NCBI RefSeq assembly: GCF_030209355.1
Contig: NZ_JARVSF010000008.1
Location: 390,854 to 454,853, forward strand
DNA from: Pseudarthrobacter sp. fls2-241-R2A-127
Lineage (GTDB): Bacteria; Actinomycetota; Actinomycetes; Actinomycetales; Micrococcaceae
Length of the DNA: 64,000 nt
Reading direction: 5' to 3'
The position numbers and the translations under genes were made by a program. This document shows, piece by piece, positions 7,991-16,413 of the stretch; position 1 is the first letter of the stretch; every line of letters starts with the position of its first letter. The notes below the pieces were generated by a model. The model saw only the letters and a list, made by a program, of their open reading frames with translations, searched no databases and was not told the DNA's origin.

Positions 7991-9571
7991 TTAGTCAAGT
8001 GATGAAACCGTGAGTCGCAGGACGGTTGCCCGACCGCCCTCGGCGGACAGCCAGACCTGCTGGTGCTCAGCGTCAGGAAAGACGAGGTCGGTCAGGACCA
8101 CGGCGCCGCCCTGGGCAAAGACCTCCACGGAGCAATGGTCGACGACGACCTGCAGCTTGAGGACGCCATCCTCCAGGACCAGCGGGGCTGACTCGACGGA
8201 AGCGAACTTTGCGTGAAAGCCGGTGTCACCTGAGCTCCGGCGGTCAAGGCTGAGCTCGGCGCGGGCCGTGTCGTAGCTCAAAACGGCGCCTGCGGCCCCG
8301 TCCCTGCCGCCAAAGATCCGCAGGTCGAGCCGGTCAGCGCCGCCCGGGGCAATCTCGGCTTCGATGATCTGTGCGGTGCCGGGGACAGCATCCGGGAGCC
8401 GCAGGGCTTCGCCGTTCAGCTCACGCAACCCTGCGCTCACCAGCTGCTTGCCAGGAATGAGCTCTTCTCCTTCGCTGCGCCCTGCCAGGATGGGCTGCTG
8501 GACCAGGCGGAGTGCGCCGTGGGCCGCGGTGAGGCGAAGTTCTCGGGCCAGGGTCATGGAGGACCGCCAGGGTGCTGTGGGCAGTTCGTTGGCGTAGTCC
8601 CAGTTGTTCATCCAGCCGATGACGATGCGGCGCCCGTCGGGGACGTTGCTGAAAGACACGGAGGCGTAGCAGTCGCGGCCCCAGTCCAGCCATAGGCATT
8701 GCCGCAGTGCTGCGGCCGCGGTGGCCGCGTCCAGCGAGCTGACCCCGCCCGGCGCTGCGAGGGACCCTGCGTCCGGAACGAAACGGACGCCGTCGAAATG
8801 GCCCACGAAGTACTGGCCGCCGGAGCCCCCCGCCACCGCGCCGGGATTGACGTTCACGATCAGGACCCATTTGGTGTTGCCGGGGTCACCGTCCACCGCG
8901 AGCGGAAAGAGGTCGGGGCATTCCCAGTCGCCGGCGTCGGCGTTGGCCGGGCCGAAATCGCTCAGGTACTCCCAGGACTTGAGATCATCCGAACGGTAGA
9001 AGACCACCTGCTGGTGATGCGCCTCGACGGCGACCATGACCCAGTAGGCACCCTGATCGCCTTGATAGCGGAACACTTTGGGATCACGGAAGTTTGACGA
9101 GTTCCTGGTGAGGACCGGGTTTTCATCGTACTTGTTCCAGGTCAGCCCGGCATCGGCGCTGTAGGCCAGCGACTGGGCCTGCATGCCACTGTGTTCCGAC
9201 GAACCCTTGTAAGCACTGGTGTAGATGGCCACCAGGGCCGGCGCATCCGCCGTGCCGAAGCCGGACGTGTTGCCGTGGTCCACCACCACGCTGCCGGAGA
9301 AGACGTCCTCCACGTCATCGCACGCAATGGCGACAGGATGTTCGGTCCAGTGCACCAGGTCCGGAGAGGTGGCGTGGCCCCACGACATGTTGCCCCAGAC
9401 GTTGCCGAACGGGTTGTTCTGGAAGAAGAGGTGGTAGATGCCGTTGTGGAACACCAGGCCGTTGGGATCGTTGAGCCAGGTATCCCGTGCCGTGAAATGG
9501 ATGGCCGGACGGAACCGGGTGGTCCCGGCCGGAGGTGTTTCCGGGCGTGGAGCATCAAGGAAAGTGGACAT
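7991..9571 (-). CDS. GH32 beta-fructosidase, cytoplasmic
   Basis: A 526-residue family 32 glycosidase: a five-bladed propeller followed by a beta-sandwich. The nucleophile Asp35 is in WLNDPNG, the transition-state stabiliser Asp163 in FRDP, and the acid/base Glu217 in WECPDLF. There is no signal peptide, so it should act inside the cell on inulobiose, sucrose or short fructans delivered by the transporter. It is the gene after the LacI regulator in the same operon (39-base gap). A second GH32 of similar length is encoded at 45140 and shares long stretches such as YYQNNPFG/FFQNNPFG and NMSWGHATS; that copy serves the alpha-galactoside cassette. Confidence 0.92.
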   Translation of the reverse strand: MSTFLDAPRPETPPAGTTRFRPAIHFTARDTWLNDPNGLVFHNGIYHLFFQNNPFGNVWGNMSWGHATSPDLVHWTEHPVAIACDDVEDVFSGSVVVDHGNTSGFGTADAPALVAIYTSAYKGSSEHSGMQAQSLAYSADAGLTWNKYDENPVLTRNSSNFRDPKVFRYQGDQGAYWVMVAVEAHHQQVVFYRSDDLKSWEYLSDFGPANADAGDWECPDLFPLAVDGDPGNTKWVLIVNVNPGAVAGGSGGQYFVGHFDGVRFVPDAGSLAAPGGVSSLDAATAAAALRQCLWLDWGRDCYASVSFSNVPDGRRIVIGWMNNWDYANELPTAPWRSSMTLARELRLTAAHGALRLVQQPILAGRSEGEELIPGKQLVSAGLRELNGEALRLPDAVPGTAQIIEAEIAPGGADRLDLRIFGGRDGAAGAVLSYDTARAELSLDRRSSGDTGFHAKFASVESAPLVLEDGVLKLQVVVDHCSVEVFAQGGAVVLTDLVFPDAEHQQVWLSAEGGRATVLRLTVSSLD

Positions 9572-9610
9572 GGTTGGTGCGGTCCTCTGGGAAGTGGAAG
9601 GGTTGGCTGC

Positions 9611-10654
9611 TCAGTGGCGTGGCGCCGCGATGGAATCGCGGCGCACCAGCGGGCAGCCCAGGATGGTCGGGTGCAGTGCCATGAGGGAAAGGTCCGTTTT
9701 CCCCTCGACAGCGTCAATCAGGTGTTCGGTGGCCCACGCGCCCATCTCGTAATGGGGCAGCGCCACTGTGGTGAGGCCAGGGTGGAGGTTGGCGGCGATC
9801 AGTTCCTGGTCGTCAAAGCCCACGACGGAAAGATCGGCCGGGATGGAGAGTCCCAGTTCCGCGGCGGCCCGGTAGGCGCCCATCGCCATCCGGTCGTTGT
9901 AGCAGAAGAGCCCGGTGGGGCGGTCGCCGCGTGCCAGGATCCGCAGGGCAGCCTCGTAGCCGCCCTGTACCTCGGAGACTGCCGACTCCACAGGTGCCGC
10001 ACCGCCGTCGAGCCCTGCCTCGGTCAGGGCCGCCCGGAACGCCTGCAGCCGCTGCCGGGTCGCGGGCACATCATCGGTGTTGTTGATGAAGCCCACGCGG
10101 GTGTGGCCTGCTTCGAGGAGCGCCTCCACCGCCGCGCGAGCCCCGCCTTCCTCGTCCGGAATCACGGCAGTGATGTTTCCGTCGGTAGCCACCGAGTCCA
10201 CCAGGATGGAGGGCACGCTGCCCAGGTTGGCCGGCAGCTTCACCGTGCGGTGATACATGGTGGCGTAGAGGATCCCGTCAACCCGGCGCTCCAGGAGGGC
10301 TTCGACGTCGGCCTGCCGGGACTCGAGGCTGGCCGAACCCGAGGTGTTGATGATCATGAGGTTGTACCCCCTGGCCTTCGCCGCCTCATCGGCACCGAGG
10401 ATGATCCGGCCGGCGTGGGGCGTGGTGGCGATGTCCTCGCTGACCAGGCCCAGCATCCCGGTCCTTTGCGTGCGGAGCGCCTGGGCAAGGCGGTTGGGGC
10501 CGTACCCCAGCTGCTCCGCCACAGACTTGACCTTGTCCCGGGTTTCAGGGCTGATCCGCGCATAGGAAACCTCATTGAGGACATGGGACACGGTGGTCAC
10601 GGACACACCGGCGGCGACGGCCACGTCCTTGATTCCGATATTCCTGTTACTCAT
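9611..10654 (-). CDS. LacI-family regulator of the DFA III / inulin locus
   Basis: A 347-residue repressor. The N-terminal LacI helix-turn-helix is IGIKDVAVAAGVSVTTVSHVLN, followed by a hinge and a periplasmic-binding-protein-like effector domain that ends with GFDDQELIAANLHPGLTTV. It sits inside the operon between the permease gene and GH32, so it is likely autoregulatory. The candidate binding sites are the CGTTTT/AAAACG palindrome before the binding-protein gene and the AAAACCGTTTT site before the fructotransferase gene. The effector is unknown; DFA III or inulobiose is a reasonable guess. Confidence 0.9.
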   Translation of the reverse strand: MSNRNIGIKDVAVAAGVSVTTVSHVLNEVSYARISPETRDKVKSVAEQLGYGPNRLAQALRTQRTGMLGLVSEDIATTPHAGRIILGADEAAKARGYNLMIINTSGSASLESRQADVEALLERRVDGILYATMYHRTVKLPANLGSVPSILVDSVATDGNITAVIPDEEGGARAAVEALLEAGHTRVGFINNTDDVPATRQRLQAFRAALTEAGLDGGAAPVESAVSEVQGGYEAALRILARGDRPTGLFCYNDRMAMGAYRAAAELGLSIPADLSVVGFDDQELIAANLHPGLTTVALPHYEMGAWATEHLIDAVEGKTDLSLMALHPTILGCPLVRRDSIAAPRH

Positions 10655-10724
10655 CTGTGTCCCACGTCCTTATGGTTGGTGATGCCCCTGGGGGTTACCA
10701 GTAGGCTACTCGTTGCTTGGTGGC

Positions 10725-11756
10725 CTAGCCCTTGACGGCGCCGAGCGTCATGCCTGCGACGATCTTGCGCTGCAGCAGCAGGGTCAGGAGGATAACCGGG
10801 ATGGAATAGACGGCCGCCAGGGCTGTCATGGATCCCCAGTCCAGGCCGAACTGGGTCTGGAAGTTGGCGATGACCACGGGTGTGGTTTGGGACCGGATGG
10901 CCGTCATCAAGAGTGCGAACAGGAACTCGTTCCAGGAAGCCAGGAAGGCGAAGATCGCGGTAACCGCGATGCCACCGGACACCACCGGAATCACCACCCG
11001 CCACAGGGCCCCCAGCCTGCTGCAACCGTCCACCGTCGCAGCCTCCTCCAGGTCTTTCGGCACGGCCTCAAAGAAGCTGGACATCAGCCAGATCGAAAGG
11101 GGCAGCGAGATGGTGGTGTGCGCAATGGACAGGGCAATCGGGGTATCGGCCAGGCCGACGGAGGCCATCATCGACGCCAGCGGGATACCGATGGCCACTG
11201 GCGGCACCATGCGGGTGACCAGGGCGGCCATGATGAAGATCCTCCCGCTGCGGGTCTTGTAGCGCGTGATCCCGTAGGCTGCCGGGACAGAGAGCACCAG
11301 GGAAAGAAGTGTGCTGATGACCGCCGTCTGGATGCTGTTGATGAACGATGCCGGCACACCGCTGCGGCCCAGTGCGTTGGCGTAATTCTGCAGCGTCCAT
11401 TCCTTGGGGAGGATAGTGGGCGGGACGGCGATGGTATCGATGGGCGTCTTGAAGGACGTGAAAAGCAGGTACACGAACGGGAATCCGTAAAGGATCAACG
11501 AGGCAGCGAGCAGGATCCACAGGATGGTCCTGGTGCTGCGCTTTCCGGCTTCGAGTCCCTCGCGGTGGACGCTCCGGCGCTTTCGGCCGGCACCTGCCGG
11601 GGTCGGCGCCGACGCGGACCGCCCGGGTTGGAAGGCTGACCGGCCGGCTACCGCGCTCGCCGGTGCCTGCGCGTTCGAATGTGCCACGCCTGCTGGCAGT
11701 GGCGCGGCCGGGCCGATCGGCCTGCCACCGTGGTTGTTGGCTTCTGCGATGCTCAT
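10725..11756 (-). CDS. ABC sugar permease, MalG type (DFA III importer)
   Basis: A 343-residue inner-membrane subunit of a CUT1 transporter with six hydrophobic segments and the cytoplasmic EAA loop EAATVDGCSRLGALWRVVIP that contacts the ATPase. The first 75 residues are an unusual Ala/Pro/Gly/Arg-rich extension before the first helix (TILWILLAASLILYGFPFVYLLF). The ATG overlaps the stop of the previous permease (TGATG), so translation is coupled. No ATPase gene is present in the operon, as is common for actinobacterial sugar transporters that share an MsiK-type ATPase encoded elsewhere. Confidence 0.9.
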   Translation of the reverse strand: MSIAEANNHGGRPIGPAAPLPAGVAHSNAQAPASAVAGRSAFQPGRSASAPTPAGAGRKRRSVHREGLEAGKRSTRTILWILLAASLILYGFPFVYLLFTSFKTPIDTIAVPPTILPKEWTLQNYANALGRSGVPASFINSIQTAVISTLLSLVLSVPAAYGITRYKTRSGRIFIMAALVTRMVPPVAIGIPLASMMASVGLADTPIALSIAHTTISLPLSIWLMSSFFEAVPKDLEEAATVDGCSRLGALWRVVIPVVSGGIAVTAIFAFLASWNEFLFALLMTAIRSQTTPVVIANFQTQFGLDWGSMTALAAVYSIPVILLTLLLQRKIVAGMTLGAVKG

Positions 11757-12643
11757 CAGGTGTCCTTTCCCGGCCGCCAGATCGTGGTGACTGCGACGAA
11801 GGCTATGGCGAGCATGGCCAACAGGTAGATGGTGCCCATGGCGCTGGCGAGCCCGGGATCACCGAAGCGGATCATGGTCCGGTACACGAGCAGGCTCATG
11901 GTTTCAGAGGCAGACTGCGGCCCGCCATTGGTCTGGATAAGGATGGTGTCGAAAGCCCTCGCCGCGTCGATGCCGCGGACCACGAGCGCCACAGCGATGA
12001 CCGGCCGGAGCAGCGGAAGGATGATGCGGAACAGAAGCGACGGCGCCCGGGCGCCATCGAGCCTGGCCGCTTCAATGAGATCTCCGGGGATGTTCTGCAA
12101 TCCGGCGAAGAGCACCAGGCACATGAACGAAGTCGTCAGCCAGATGTCCGGGACGGCGACGGAGAACAGGACGATGTCGGGGTTTGAGAGCCAGCCGATC
12201 TGATTCGGGTCCTGCAGGATGCCCGCTTGGTGCAGCAAGGTGCCGAGAAGTCCGAAATTGTCGATCATGAGGAACTTCCAGAGCAAACCGGCCACGATCG
12301 GCGCGATCATCAAGGGGTACAGGAACAGTGTCCGCCAGACTTGGGATTTCCTGCCCAGGGTGGTGAACAGCAGCGCCATGCCAAGGCCGAGGGCAAACTC
12401 AAGAGACACGACCGTCAGGGTGTAGGCGAACGTCCGCCAGCCCGCACTGATGAAGTCCGGGGACGTGAAGGCCCGGACGTAGTTGTCAAAGCCCACAAAT
12501 TCGCGGGGACCCCCCACAAGAGGGGAAATCTTGAAGAAGCTGTCGGAGATCAGGCGGAACAACGGGTAGGCAACAAAGACTGCTAGGAACAGCGCCGCGG
12601 GTGTCATGAGGTACAGGGCAAAGCGGCGATCAGGGATGCGCAC
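11756..12643 (-). CDS. ABC sugar permease, MalF type (DFA III importer)
   Basis: A 295-residue CUT1 inner-membrane permease with six predicted helices. It starts MRIPDRRFALYLMTPAALFLAVFVAYPLF and carries the EAA loop EAARLDGARAPSLLFRIILP. It pairs with the overlapping MalG-type permease and the binding protein at 12728. The start is GTG at 12643, with GGAAGAAA about seven bases upstream. Eighty-four bases, mostly a strong double hairpin, separate it from the binding-protein gene. Substrate assignment to DFA III comes from operon content only. Confidence 0.9.
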   Translation of the reverse strand: MRIPDRRFALYLMTPAALFLAVFVAYPLFRLISDSFFKISPLVGGPREFVGFDNYVRAFTSPDFISAGWRTFAYTLTVVSLEFALGLGMALLFTTLGRKSQVWRTLFLYPLMIAPIVAGLLWKFLMIDNFGLLGTLLHQAGILQDPNQIGWLSNPDIVLFSVAVPDIWLTTSFMCLVLFAGLQNIPGDLIEAARLDGARAPSLLFRIILPLLRPVIAVALVVRGIDAARAFDTILIQTNGGPQSASETMSLLVYRTMIRFGDPGLASAMGTIYLLAMLAIAFVAVTTIWRPGKDT

Positions 12644-12668
12644 AGGAGGTTTCTTCCACTGGTTGGGG

Positions 12669-12722
12669 CCGCGGCCGGCACCGCGTCTGGTGGCGGTGCC
12701 ACCTGCTTGATGCCGGCCGCGG
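12669..12722 (-). other. Double hairpin after the binding-protein gene (mRNA stabiliser/attenuator)
   Basis: Outer arms CCGCGGCCGGCA (12669-12680) and TGCCGGCCGCGG (12711-12722) pair perfectly over 12 bp. An inner perfect stem GGTGGC/GCCACC (12689-12703) has a GGT loop. It begins six bases past the binding-protein stop and lacks a U-tract, so a partial terminator or a 3'-end stabiliser is more likely than full termination. Comparable hairpins follow the binding-protein genes at 28396 and 51282. Confidence 0.75.
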
Positions 12723-12727
12723 AGTCT

Positions 12728-14011
12728 CTACTTGAGGAGGGCTTGGATCTTGGTCTTGGCGTCGGCGAGCAGGGTGGCACTGTCTCCGCCGGCGACGGCC
12801 TTTTGGAGCATCGGCACGAGGACCGTGTCAACAATCTGCTGCCACTTCGCCGTTGCCGGACGTGTTGCCGTCGCAGGCGCGTTGAGTGTTTCGATCAGCG
12901 GTTTGAAGCTCTCGTAGCCGGGCTGGTCCTGGTACTTCTGGAAGGCAGATACCCTTGCAGCCAAGCCAAGGCTGGACTGGATGGCCAGGTCGTTGTGGTC
13001 GAAGGCGCACTTGACGAACTTCTTCGCAGCATCCGCATTCTTCGTTGCCTTCGGGACCGAGAGGTACCAAGGCCCGGGTACACCGGCCACACCGGCGGAA
13101 CCGCCGATCATTGGCGCGGTTCCCACCTTGCCGTAGACGGGAGAGTCCTTCGGGATCTGCCGGTACGCATGGGCCCAGAACTGGGTCATCGCCGTCTTGC
13201 CCTGGTTGAAGAGGTTCTGGGCCGCGGCCCAGTCCACCTGGGCGGCCCCGGCGGGGGCGTCCTTGACGAGGCTGGTGTAAAAATCCAGCGCTTGTTTATG
13301 GGCAGCATTGTCAATGACGACGTTGTTGTTGCTGTCCACAACCATGGGTGAGCCGGCCTGCAGCACGTGGGCAAGGTACTCAGTCTCAACGCCGCCCTTG
13401 ACGTCTGTGCCATACATGCCGTCCTTGGTGAAGAAGGCGGAGATGTCCTGGTACTGCTGCCAGGTCTTCGGCGCGGCGAGGTCGTAGCCGTATTTCGCCT
13501 TGAAGTCCGCCTTGTTCTTGGCGTCTTCAAAGAGATCCTTGCGGTAAAGAACGATCTCGGCGTTGGTCCACGCCGGCATTCCAATGAAGTGGCCATCGAC
13601 GTTGGCTTCCTTCACCAGCGAAGGGAAGATGTCCTTCTTCGCTTCGTCGGTGAAAAGTTCGTCGATGGGTTGCAGGGCATCCTTGAAGCTTGGCAGCCAG
13701 ACGGAGTCAAGGGCGGCAACGTCGAAGGAAACCGCGCCGGAGGAAAACTCACTGGAGAGGCGGTTGAACAGCCCGTCGTACGGGAGTTCCACGAAGTTCA
13801 CGTTGACGCCCGTGTCTTTGGCGCATTGATCGGCGATGGGCTGCAGCTCGGCATGTCCGCCGGCCTCGACCAGAACGTTGATGGAATTGCTGCTGCCGCC
13901 GCCTTCAGTGGCTGCCGGGCCGCCGGCGCCACAGCCTGTAGCGGCAAGGGCGACGGCGGTGCAGATACCGCCGATACCCGCGAGTTTGGAGATGGTTTTT
14001 CGAGAGGACAT
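12728..14011 (-). CDS. ABC sugar-binding lipoprotein (DFA III importer)
   Basis: A 427-residue extracellular solute-binding protein of the MalE/UgpB class. A lipoprotein signal peptide ends in the lipobox LAATGC with lipidated Cys27. The mature chain has the usual two-lobe pattern, and RPATAKWQQIVDTVLVPMLQKAVAG near the end is typical of sugar binders. It should capture DFA III or fructo-oligosaccharides produced outside the cell by the Tat-exported fructotransferase encoded divergently. The start is ATG 14011 after AGGGAG. It is the first gene of the seven-gene operon, 46 bases downstream of a 33-bp dyad that is a probable LacI operator. Confidence 0.9.
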   Translation of the reverse strand: MSSRKTISKLAGIGGICTAVALAATGCGAGGPAATEGGGSSNSINVLVEAGGHAELQPIADQCAKDTGVNVNFVELPYDGLFNRLSSEFSSGAVSFDVAALDSVWLPSFKDALQPIDELFTDEAKKDIFPSLVKEANVDGHFIGMPAWTNAEIVLYRKDLFEDAKNKADFKAKYGYDLAAPKTWQQYQDISAFFTKDGMYGTDVKGGVETEYLAHVLQAGSPMVVDSNNNVVIDNAAHKQALDFYTSLVKDAPAGAAQVDWAAAQNLFNQGKTAMTQFWAHAYRQIPKDSPVYGKVGTAPMIGGSAGVAGVPGPWYLSVPKATKNADAAKKFVKCAFDHNDLAIQSSLGLAARVSAFQKYQDQPGYESFKPLIETLNAPATATRPATAKWQQIVDTVLVPMLQKAVAGGDSATLLADAKTKIQALLK

Positions 14012-14057
14012 CGCTGTCGACTCCCTTTCTCTTGAACGGAGAGACTGGAACGTGGAG

Positions 14058-14090
14058 GTGCCAAACCGTTTTGCTAAAACGACTTGGCAC
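14058..14090. promoter_or_regulatory. LacI-type operator before the DFA III operon
   Basis: A 33-bp nested dyad: outer arms GTGCCAA and TTGGCAC, inner arms CGTTTT and AAAACG around a GCT centre, all exact. It lies 47 bases upstream of the binding-protein start, where a repressor would block the operon promoter. The inner motif resembles the AAAACCGTTTT site before the fructotransferase gene, suggesting one regulator for both units. Confidence 0.75.
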
Positions 14091-14172
14091 TCAGATTAGG
14101 ACTCTGCGGCGAGGTGTGTCAAGGGCTGGATACCGCCGCAGGTTGACAAAATCCGCCGGCGCGATTTTGGCG

Positions 14173-14202
14173 TTGACATGACTTCCCGGCGCTCAATAGG
14201 CT
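14173..14202 (+). promoter_or_regulatory. Probable promoter of the inulin fructotransferase gene
   Basis: A consensus -35 hexamer TTGACA is at 14173-14178. A weak -10 (AATAGG or TAGGCT) begins 16 to 18 bases later. Transcription would start near 14208, just before the AAAACCGTTTT operator and about 95 bases upstream of the start codon. Confidence 0.55.
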
Positions 14203-14217
14203 CGGTCAAGTCCGCCG

Positions 14218-14233
14218 GCAAAACCGTTTTTTC
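14218..14233. promoter_or_regulatory. LacI-type operator before the fructotransferase gene
   Basis: GGCAAAACCGTTTTTTC contains the 11-bp dyad AAAAC-C-GTTTT. It sits immediately downstream of the predicted start site of the fructotransferase promoter, a classical repressor position. It matches the inner half-sites of the dyad at 14058-14090. Confidence 0.6.
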
Positions 14234-14301
14234 ACATTTTGGCTCATGGCCGACTGAAAGATCCCAATGAAGCAATCTTTGACCTGCATGGAGGAAGACA
14301 A

Positions 14302-15672
14302 ATGAAGCTGGATCAAGACGACAACCTCAGCGCCACCAGTCCAAGTCGTCGCCGGATGCTCGGTGCCGGCGCCGCAGGCACCCTGGCAGCGGCACTGACG
14401 CTGGGGATTTCATCAAGCGCCAACGCCAACGCCAACGCCGACGCCGGAGGCAACGGAGCTCTGTCCGGCTCATCCAACACCTACGATGTCACCGCGTGGA
14501 AGATCAAGGGGCATCCGGAGGTCACCGCCATGTCCGACGTAGGCGCGATCATCAATGACATCATCGCCGATATCAAAGGCCGGCAATCACAGCCGGAGGC
14601 GAAGCCCGGAGCGGTCATCATCATTCCGCCAGGCGACTATGACCTTCGCACCCAAGTGGTTGTGGACATCAGCTTCCTGACCATTTCCGGCTTTGGCCAC
14701 GGCTTCTTCTCGCGCAGTATCGCCAACAACGTTGACACCACCGGCTGGCTGGAGCTTCAACCAGGAGGAAGTCACATCCGCGTCCTGACACCGGCGGCCA
14801 CTCCACAGGCGTTCCTCGTCCGCCGAAGCGGCAGTCCCAGGCTGTCCGGAATCGTGTTCAGGGATTTCTGCCTTGACGGAGTGGACTTTACACCTGACGG
14901 GAACAGCTACCGCAACGGCCGGACCGGGATCGAGGTGGCCTCCGATAACGACTCCCTGCACATCACGGGCATGGGATTCGTCTACCTGGAGCACGCCCTC
15001 ATAGTTCGCGGCGCAGACGCACTGCGCGTACACGACAACATGATCGCGGAGTGCGGAAACTGCGTCGAATTGACGGGCGCCGGCCAAGCAACGGTGGTGA
15101 GTGACAATCTCATGGGTGCGGGCCCGGACGGGGTGACACTCCTCGCAGAGAACCACGAGGGCCTGCTCGTCACCGGCAACAACCTCTTCCCCCGCGGCCG
15201 CAGCCTCGTCGAGCTCACCGGGTGCAACCGTTGTTCAGTTTCCTCAAACAGGCTCCAGGGCTTCTACCCGGGCATGCTCCGCCTGCTGAACGGCTGCAAG
15301 GAGAACCTCATCACGGCCAACCACATTCGCCGGACCAACGAGGGGTTCCCGCCGTTTATCGGGCGCGGCAACGGCTTGGACGATCTCTACGGCGTCGTTC
15401 ACGTGGCCGGAGACAACAACCTCGTCTCAAACAACCTTTTCGCTTTCAACGTCCCTCCCGCCAACATCGCCCCGGCCGGCGCCCAGCCAACCCAGATCCT
15501 CATCGCCGGAGGGGATGCCAACGTGGTCGCCCTCAATCATGTCGTCAGCAACACGGCCTCCCAGCATGTCGTCCTCGACGCGTCGACCACACACTCGAAA
15601 GTCCTCGACAGCGGCGCCGCATCCCAGGTCACGTCATACAGCCCTGACACGGCCATCCGGCCGACTCCCTGA
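14302..15672 (+). CDS. ift: Inulin fructotransferase (DFA III-forming), Tat-exported
   Basis: A 456-residue beta-helix enzyme that degrades inulin from its end to difructose dianhydride outside the cell. The sequence closely follows Arthrobacter DFA III-forming enzymes as I remember them, so DFA III is favoured over DFA I. The catalytic pair Asp245 and Glu256 is in HDNMIAECGNCVEL. The N-terminus is a twin-arginine signal (SPSRRRMLGAGAAG, hydrophobic stretch, then SSSANANANA). ATG 14302 is chosen because GGAGGAAG lies directly upstream; the frame is open from 14239, but without a ribosome site. It is divergent from the import and catabolic operon and preceded by TTGACA and a LacI-type operator. 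Confidence 0.9.
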   Translation: MKLDQDDNLSATSPSRRRMLGAGAAGTLAAALTLGISSSANANANADAGGNGALSGSSNTYDVTAWKIKGHPEVTAMSDVGAIINDIIADIKGRQSQPEAKPGAVIIIPPGDYDLRTQVVVDISFLTISGFGHGFFSRSIANNVDTTGWLELQPGGSHIRVLTPAATPQAFLVRRSGSPRLSGIVFRDFCLDGVDFTPDGNSYRNGRTGIEVASDNDSLHITGMGFVYLEHALIVRGADALRVHDNMIAECGNCVELTGAGQATVVSDNLMGAGPDGVTLLAENHEGLLVTGNNLFPRGRSLVELTGCNRCSVSSNRLQGFYPGMLRLLNGCKENLITANHIRRTNEGFPPFIGRGNGLDDLYGVVHVAGDNNLVSNNLFAFNVPPANIAPAGAQPTQILIAGGDANVVALNHVVSNTASQHVVLDASTTHSKVLDSGAASQVTSYSPDTAIRPTP

Positions 15673-15685
15673 CAAGTGCACGCGG

Positions 15686-15724
15686 GCGCGCCTCGAGGCA
15701 CGGCATCCGCCTCCTCGGGCGCGC
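15686..15724 (+). terminator. Hairpin downstream of the fructotransferase gene
   Basis: Arms GCGCGCC-T-CGAGG and CCTCGGGCGCGC form a 12-bp stem with one bulged T, 14 bases after the stop codon. No U-tract follows, so termination strength is uncertain. Confidence 0.45.
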
Positions 15725-15762
15725 TCCCGCAAGGACTCCTGCCGGACAGAGCAGTCATAGGC

Positions 15763-15801
15763 GGCACCCGCGACCTCGATAGTGGCACCCGCGACCTTGA
15801 T
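15763..15801. repeat. Short 21-bp-period direct repeat
   Basis: GGCACCCGCGACCTCGAT at 15763-15780 recurs at 15784-15801 as GGCACCCGCGACCTTGAT, with one difference. It lies between the fructotransferase gene and the small membrane-protein gene. Function unknown; it may be slippage-derived. Confidence 0.6.
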
Positions 15802-15904
15802 GTCAGAACATCCGCTTACGACCTGATTCCCAGCTTCCTTCCAGTCTTCGCAGGTACCGTCCCGGAGGCGGAGCGCTCCGCCGTCAACTGACCGAGGAGG
15901 ATGC

Positions 15905-16351
15905 GTGGGCCCCATCAAGAGTCTGTGGGCGATGGTCCAGGGAGACCCGGTCTTCATGCGGCGGGTCAACGGCTGGTTGGCCATTATCTGGATCTTGATG
16001 ATCCCTATTTCACTGCTGATGGGGTGGCTGGATTCAGTGGTCTACGTCTCGGCGCTCTCGCTTTGGGCCTTAGTCTCCGGCCATTGGTCGGCATGGCAGG
16101 CAGCCCGCGTCGAGGTCGCGCAGCAGGAGGACGCCAAGCGGCGGGACAAGGAAGATTTAGTCGCCGAAGTGGTTGAGGCACTGCTGGCCCGGACAAACGT
16201 CGAGCCCGTGTCTGCCACCCCGAGCACAAGCGCGGAGACTTCGGCCGCATCCTCAGCAACACGGCCACCAAGGCCATGCACTTGGGTCTTTGGCCTTTAC
16301 TGTTCTGCTGCCAGAGAATTTCGGCGGGCCGGAAGGGCAGATCTGACATAA
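15905..16351 (+). CDS. Small two-helix membrane protein with charged tail
   Basis: A 148-residue protein that I cannot place in a family. The start is GTG at 15905 because GAGGAGG (15893-15899) is at ideal spacing; an ATG at 15901 is in another frame. Two hydrophobic helices (residues about 22-42 and 46-60) are followed by a charged, coiled-coil-like stretch (AARVEVAQQEDAKRRDKEDLVAEVVEALLA). The Ser/Thr/Ala-rich and Arg-rich tail is low in conservation signals and may be read-through of a shorter ancestral gene. Its stop precedes the lipoprotein start at 16414 by 62 bases. Confidence 0.6.
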   Translation: MGPIKSLWAMVQGDPVFMRRVNGWLAIIWILMIPISLLMGWLDSVVYVSALSLWALVSGHWSAWQAARVEVAQQEDAKRRDKEDLVAEVVEALLARTNVEPVSATPSTSAETSAASSATRPPRPCTWVFGLYCSAAREFRRAGRADLT

Positions 16352-16413
16352 AGGAGATGTGGGCTGTCCGCATGCGTGACCGACGTACCTGTCCTTACCG
16401 AAAGCTGTTGTTC

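Noticed and set aside
9191..10735. A 514-residue plus-strand frame opposite GH32 and LacI
   Set aside because: It overlaps two well-supported genes on the other strand and its translation is low-complexity Gly/Arg/His/Val without any motif.
10713..11639. A 308-residue plus-strand frame opposite the permease
   Set aside because: Antisense to a clear CUT1 permease; the translation is hydrophilic and repetitive with no recognisable family.
15763..15801. Two-copy 21-bp repeat considered as a CRISPR or operator array
   Set aside because: Only two units, no spacers of regular size and no dyad symmetry; kept only as a short direct repeat.
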